From the NCBI RefSeq assembly GCF_020215645.1, contig NZ_CP084058.1:930001-994000 (forward strand): 64,000 nt of DNA, in the 5' to 3' direction. Positions 61,625 to 64,000 of the stretch are shown here, in pieces; the stretch's first letter is position 1, and every line of letters starts with the position of its first letter. Below the pieces are notes generated by a model. It was given only the letters and a program-made list of their open reading frames with translations. It had not been told where the DNA came from and did no database searches. The position numbers were made by a program, and so were the translations under genes. This DNA comes from Nonomuraea gerenzanensis. GTDB taxonomy: Bacteria; Actinomycetota; Actinomycetes; Streptosporangiales; Streptosporangiaceae.

Positions 61625-62332
61625 GGCACGCTGGTCTTGCCGGGCGTTCCACCGCACCTAGCGCGGTGGCGGCGACGCCGGCGGCGATGCCCAGCAGGCC
61701 GGTGAACTTCGTGAACATGATTAATTCGGTTCCTTCTCCCAGAGCGATGACTCGGTGACGGGCGATGTTGCCCGCTGGCCGAAGCCTTGGAGCTGGCCAC
61801 CGGGCGGCGGAAGGGGTTGCCCGTTCCCCGCGCGCCCAGAAACGCGGAAACGGCTCATGAGCTGCGAAGGGACCACTGGTACGTGCCGCCTCCCAGCACG
61901 GCCGGCTCGCCTCAGCGCCTGGCCGCCCTCGTCCGCACCGGTGACCGCGCTCACCTACGATGCCGCCCTCCTCTTCGGCCCCGGCGGCGACCGCCTCGCC
62001 ATCATGGGGGAACTGGCAACCGCCCGCTGGTGGACCCTGTCTCAGCCGTGGGCGTTGAACCACGCCCGCCGAGCCCACTCGACACCCGAAATCCAGGAGT
62101 GGAACCGCCTGCTCCCGGACGTGGAACGGACCGAGATCGTGCGACTCGTCCTGGAGGCGTTCCAGCCCGCGACCACCACTGGAACGGCCTGTGCCTCCGC
62201 CGTGCCACTGCCCCAGGTATGCGTGCATACACTCGATGATTGTGGGAAGGGAGGCTTCTCCTGGGCCAACGCGGACCGCGGTTGGCGAGGGGATGCCCGT
62301 GACCCGCGGTTCGGAAGGAGTGGCAAGCCTGC
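61625..62332. other. 708-bp region without a well-supported gene
   Basis: Two weak candidates are seen. On the minus strand an ATG at 61718 opens MFTKFTGLLGIAAGVAATAL, a short signal-peptide-like start with GGGAGAAGGA upstream. It then runs antisense through the TPR gene without stop, so its end is doubtful. On the plus strand the frame starting at 61755 has protein-like codons at 61940-62170 (LTYDAALLFGPGGDRLAIMG, LLPDVERTEIVRLVLEAF) but a poor beginning and end. It may be a frameshifted remnant. Neither is called as a gene. Confidence 0.45.
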
Positions 62333-63511
62333 ATGTCCCATGCGAGCGAATTCGGCAGGCAGCCGCTGGTGTTGCTCGTCGAGGACGATCCGCAGGACGC
62401 GCTGATCGTCGAGGAGCTGCTGGAGGACAGCGGTCTGTCCGTACGCCTGGAGTGGGCGCGATCCGTGGACGAGGCCCGGCGGGCCCTGGTCCGGTTGCGG
62501 CCCCAGTGTGTGCTGGTCGACCTCGGCCTGCCCGACGCGCACGAGTTCTCGGCCCTGTCCGCGGTGATCGAGGAGGCGGGCGACGCGGCCGTCGTGGTGC
62601 TCACCGGCCTGGCCGAGGAGCAGGCGGGCCTGGCGGCGGTGACAGCGGGCGCCCAGGACTACCTGGTCAAGGGCCGGGTGGAGGCCGAGTGGCTGGGCCG
62701 TACCCTGCGGTATGCGATGCAGCGCAAGCAGGCCGAGCAGGCCGCCGTGGCGCTGCACGCCGAGCGCATGCGCGCCAAGGAGAACGAGCGCCTCGAACGC
62801 GGCCTGCTGCCCACCCCGCTGCTGCAGAGCATGCCCATCGAGGTGGCCTCGCGCTACCGCCCCAGCAGGGGCTCGGCCACGCTCGGCGGTGACTTCTTCG
62901 ACGTCGTCGAGTCCGACGACAAGGGCGTGCACGCCGTCATCGGCGACGTCTGCGGGCACGGCCCCGACGAGGCCGCCCTCGGTGTCTGCCTGCGCATCGC
63001 CTGGCGGGCGCTGGTGCTCAGCGGCGTGACCGGCACGACCCTGCTGCGCAGGCTCGAACGCATCCTGGAGGCCGAACGGCCCGGGGCCGACATCTTCGTC
63101 ACCATGTCCACCCTCGTCCTGGAGTCCGACCAGCACACGGTGCGGATCTGGCGGGCCGGTCACCCCGGCATGCTGCTGCACGACGGCGACACGGTGAGCC
63201 TGGCCGAGCCGCAGCCCAGCCTCGCGCTGGGCCTGCCGGTGGAGGCCGACTGGCAGGAGGACGTGCTGGAGCTGCCCGCCGGTGGCGGCCTCACGCTCTA
63301 CACCGACGGGCTGTTCGAGCGCCGCCTGCCCGGCGCGCCACCGCGCTGGCTCGGCGAGGAGGGGCTGCTGGAGCTGGCCCAGCGGCACGCCCATCGCGAC
63401 GGTGAGGGCTTCCTCGACGCGCTGATCGCCGACGTCGAGGAGATCACCGCGCCCGACGCGCCCGCCGACGACCTCGCCGTGGTGCACCTGCGGTGGAGAG
63501 AGCGCACATGA
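62333..63511 (+). CDS. Response regulator with PP2C/SpoIIE-type phosphatase output
   Basis: 392 residues. Residues 10-125 form a receiver domain with the acidic pair in LLVEDDPQDAL, phospho-accepting Asp63 (CVLVDLGLPD) and Lys113 (YLVKG). A helical linker follows (to about 160), then a SpoIIE/PP2C domain: RYRPSRGSATLGGDFFDVVE with metal-binding Asp, IGDVCGHGPDEAALG, MSTLVLE, RAGHPGMLL, LYTDGLFERR and PADDLAVVHL. It is an RsbU-like phosphatase controlled by phosphorylation, probably acting on an anti-anti-sigma factor. Its stop overlaps the next start (ATGA), coupling it to the sensor. Confidence 0.93.
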   Translation: MSHASEFGRQPLVLLVEDDPQDALIVEELLEDSGLSVRLEWARSVDEARRALVRLRPQCVLVDLGLPDAHEFSALSAVIEEAGDAAVVVLTGLAEEQAGLAAVTAGAQDYLVKGRVEAEWLGRTLRYAMQRKQAEQAAVALHAERMRAKENERLERGLLPTPLLQSMPIEVASRYRPSRGSATLGGDFFDVVESDDKGVHAVIGDVCGHGPDEAALGVCLRIAWRALVLSGVTGTTLLRRLERILEAERPGADIFVTMSTLVLESDQHTVRIWRAGHPGMLLHDGDTVSLAEPQPSLALGLPVEADWQEDVLELPAGGGLTLYTDGLFERRLPGAPPRWLGEEGLLELAQRHAHRDGEGFLDALIADVEEITAPDAPADDLAVVHLRWRERT

Positions 63512-64000
63512 CGGCTCCTGTCCGGAAGGGGCGCCTGCTGACCGACGCGTCCCGGCTGCGGCGGCTGACCGTGCACGGCTGGTTCCTGGTGATGATCGCG
63601 GCTCTCACCGTCCTGACCGCGGTGTGCGCGGTGACGGGCGCCGTGATGATCGACCGTACGAGCAGCCTGTCCGACCAGCTCACCACGCGCATCTCGCCCG
63701 CCGCGATCGAGGCGTCCCAGATGCAGAAGGCCCTGATCGACCAGGAGACCGGGGTCAGGGGCTTCCTGCTGACCGGCAGGGAGGAGTTCCTGCAGCCGTA
63801 CGCCGAGGGCCTGGCCGCCGAGCGGCGCAGCCGCGCGCAGGTGGCCGCCGACATCGCCGACCGGCCCGGCCTGCTCCGCGAGCTGAACACCATCAGCGCC
63901 AAGGCCGCCGCCTGGCGCAGCGAGTACGCCGAGCCCATGACGGCGGAGCGGCGCGACGGCGGCACCGTCCCCGCCGCGGCGGTGGAGGCGGGCAAACGGG
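63508..64000 (+). CDS. CHASE3-domain sensor histidine kinase (N-terminal part, cut by window edge)
   Basis: The frame is open from ATG at 63508 to the window end (164 residues). A cytoplasmic basic N-terminus is followed by a membrane helix (about residues 24-46, VHGWFLVMIAALTVLTAVCA). Next comes a CHASE3 outer domain (ISPAAIEASQMQKALIDQETGVRGFLLTGREEFLQPYAEG in pieces). The transmitter domains lie beyond the window. The four-base overlap with the receiver-phosphatase gene makes this the probable cognate sensor. Histidine kinase identity is inferred from CHASE3 and context. Confidence 0.8.
   Translation, partial: MTAPVRKGRLLTDASRLRRLTVHGWFLVMIAALTVLTAVCAVTGAVMIDRTSSLSDQLTTRISPAAIEASQMQKALIDQETGVRGFLLTGREEFLQPYAEGLAAERRSRAQVAADIADRPGLLRELNTISAKAAAWRSEYAEPMTAERRDGGTVPAAAVEAGKR

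Noticed and set aside
59420..61657. 745-codon minus-strand frame
   Set aside because: Gln/Arg/Gly-rich antisense shadow of the TPR regulator-like gene.
61209..61718. Minus-strand ORF starting MFTKFTGLLGIAAG
   Set aside because: Only the first 20 codons look like a signal peptide. The rest is the antisense image of the TPR gene, rich in Arg and Pro. It may be a tiny secreted peptide gene that has lost its stop, but this is not supportable.
61755..62405. Plus-strand 216-codon ORF before the response regulator gene
   Set aside because: Its beginning and end are low-quality and it overlaps the next gene out of frame. Only a central 75-codon stretch looks coding.

Overview
This is chromosomal DNA of a high-GC actinobacterium. 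Third codon positions are almost all G or C, GTG and TTG starts are frequent, and many genes appear to be leaderless. The gene order rplM-rpsI-glmM ... acpS-nnrDE-alr ... tsaE/tsaB-rimI-tsaD ... groES-groEL1 ... sigD-rsdA-DUF5319 ... guaB-guaB3 is, from memory, the same housekeeping block found in Mycobacterium and Streptomyces. Protein style (long Gly/Pro-rich linkers, DUF389, DUF1648/DUF5808, SpoIIE-type phosphatases) fits the Streptosporangiales, for example a Nonomuraea-like genus. The genus is an inference.

Layout. 1-2240: two envelope proteins on the minus strand (a Gly/Pro-rich single-pass protein cut by the window edge, and a CAP-domain protein). 2348-4935: the L13-S9-GlmM operon. 4939-8356: a GntR regulator with a DUF1648 membrane protein, divergent from an ABC exporter. 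8373-11762: a four-gene minus-strand operon of two ABC exporters. 11803-15402: DUF389 protein, a small Cys/His/Trp-rich protein, pantothenate kinase and a Tat-exported PhoX-like protein. 15415-24495: AcpS, NAD(P)HX repair, alanine racemase, a hydrolase and the t6A genes tsaE, tsaB, rimI and tsaD, interrupted by a Thr-rich lipoprotein, a class F sortase and a phosphotransferase-fold protein. 24535-27789: a large coiled-coil protein and a THUMP-like methyltransferase. 27920-30123: the CIRCE-controlled groES-groEL operon.

30167-36545: a SigD/ShbA-type sigma factor followed by a very short anti-sigma-like ORF, DUF5319, a LuxR regulator, guaB behind two strong hairpins, guaB3, and a mini bL12-like protein. 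36545-38553: SDR, APH-like protein and GNAT. 38543-45146: an amino-sugar (galactosamine-type) catabolic operon (aldolase, PfkB kinase, NagA, AgaS-like SIS protein), divergent from a DeoR regulator and glpD. 45214-50925: subtilase, beta-propeller lipoprotein, and a receptor-type Ser/Thr kinase. 50999-58286: aldehyde dehydrogenase, GNAT, DUF885 peptidase-like protein, SDR, membrane protein, guaA. 58397-64000: a toxin-gene scar, a SnoaL-like/TetR divergent pair, a TPR regulator-like protein, a response-regulator phosphatase, and the start of a CHASE3 sensor protein.

The observations most worth a second look are: the 50-residue RsdA-like peptide translationally coupled to SigD (a possible soluble anti-sigma factor); the hendecad-to-heptad coiled coil; the tandem terminator hairpins ahead of guaB; repeated in-frame microsatellite-like expansions inside otherwise ordinary enzymes; and a recurring TANNNT box 6-8 nt before start codons, which predicts many leaderless mRNAs. 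I see no tRNA, rRNA, CRISPR array, prophage or insertion sequence in the window.
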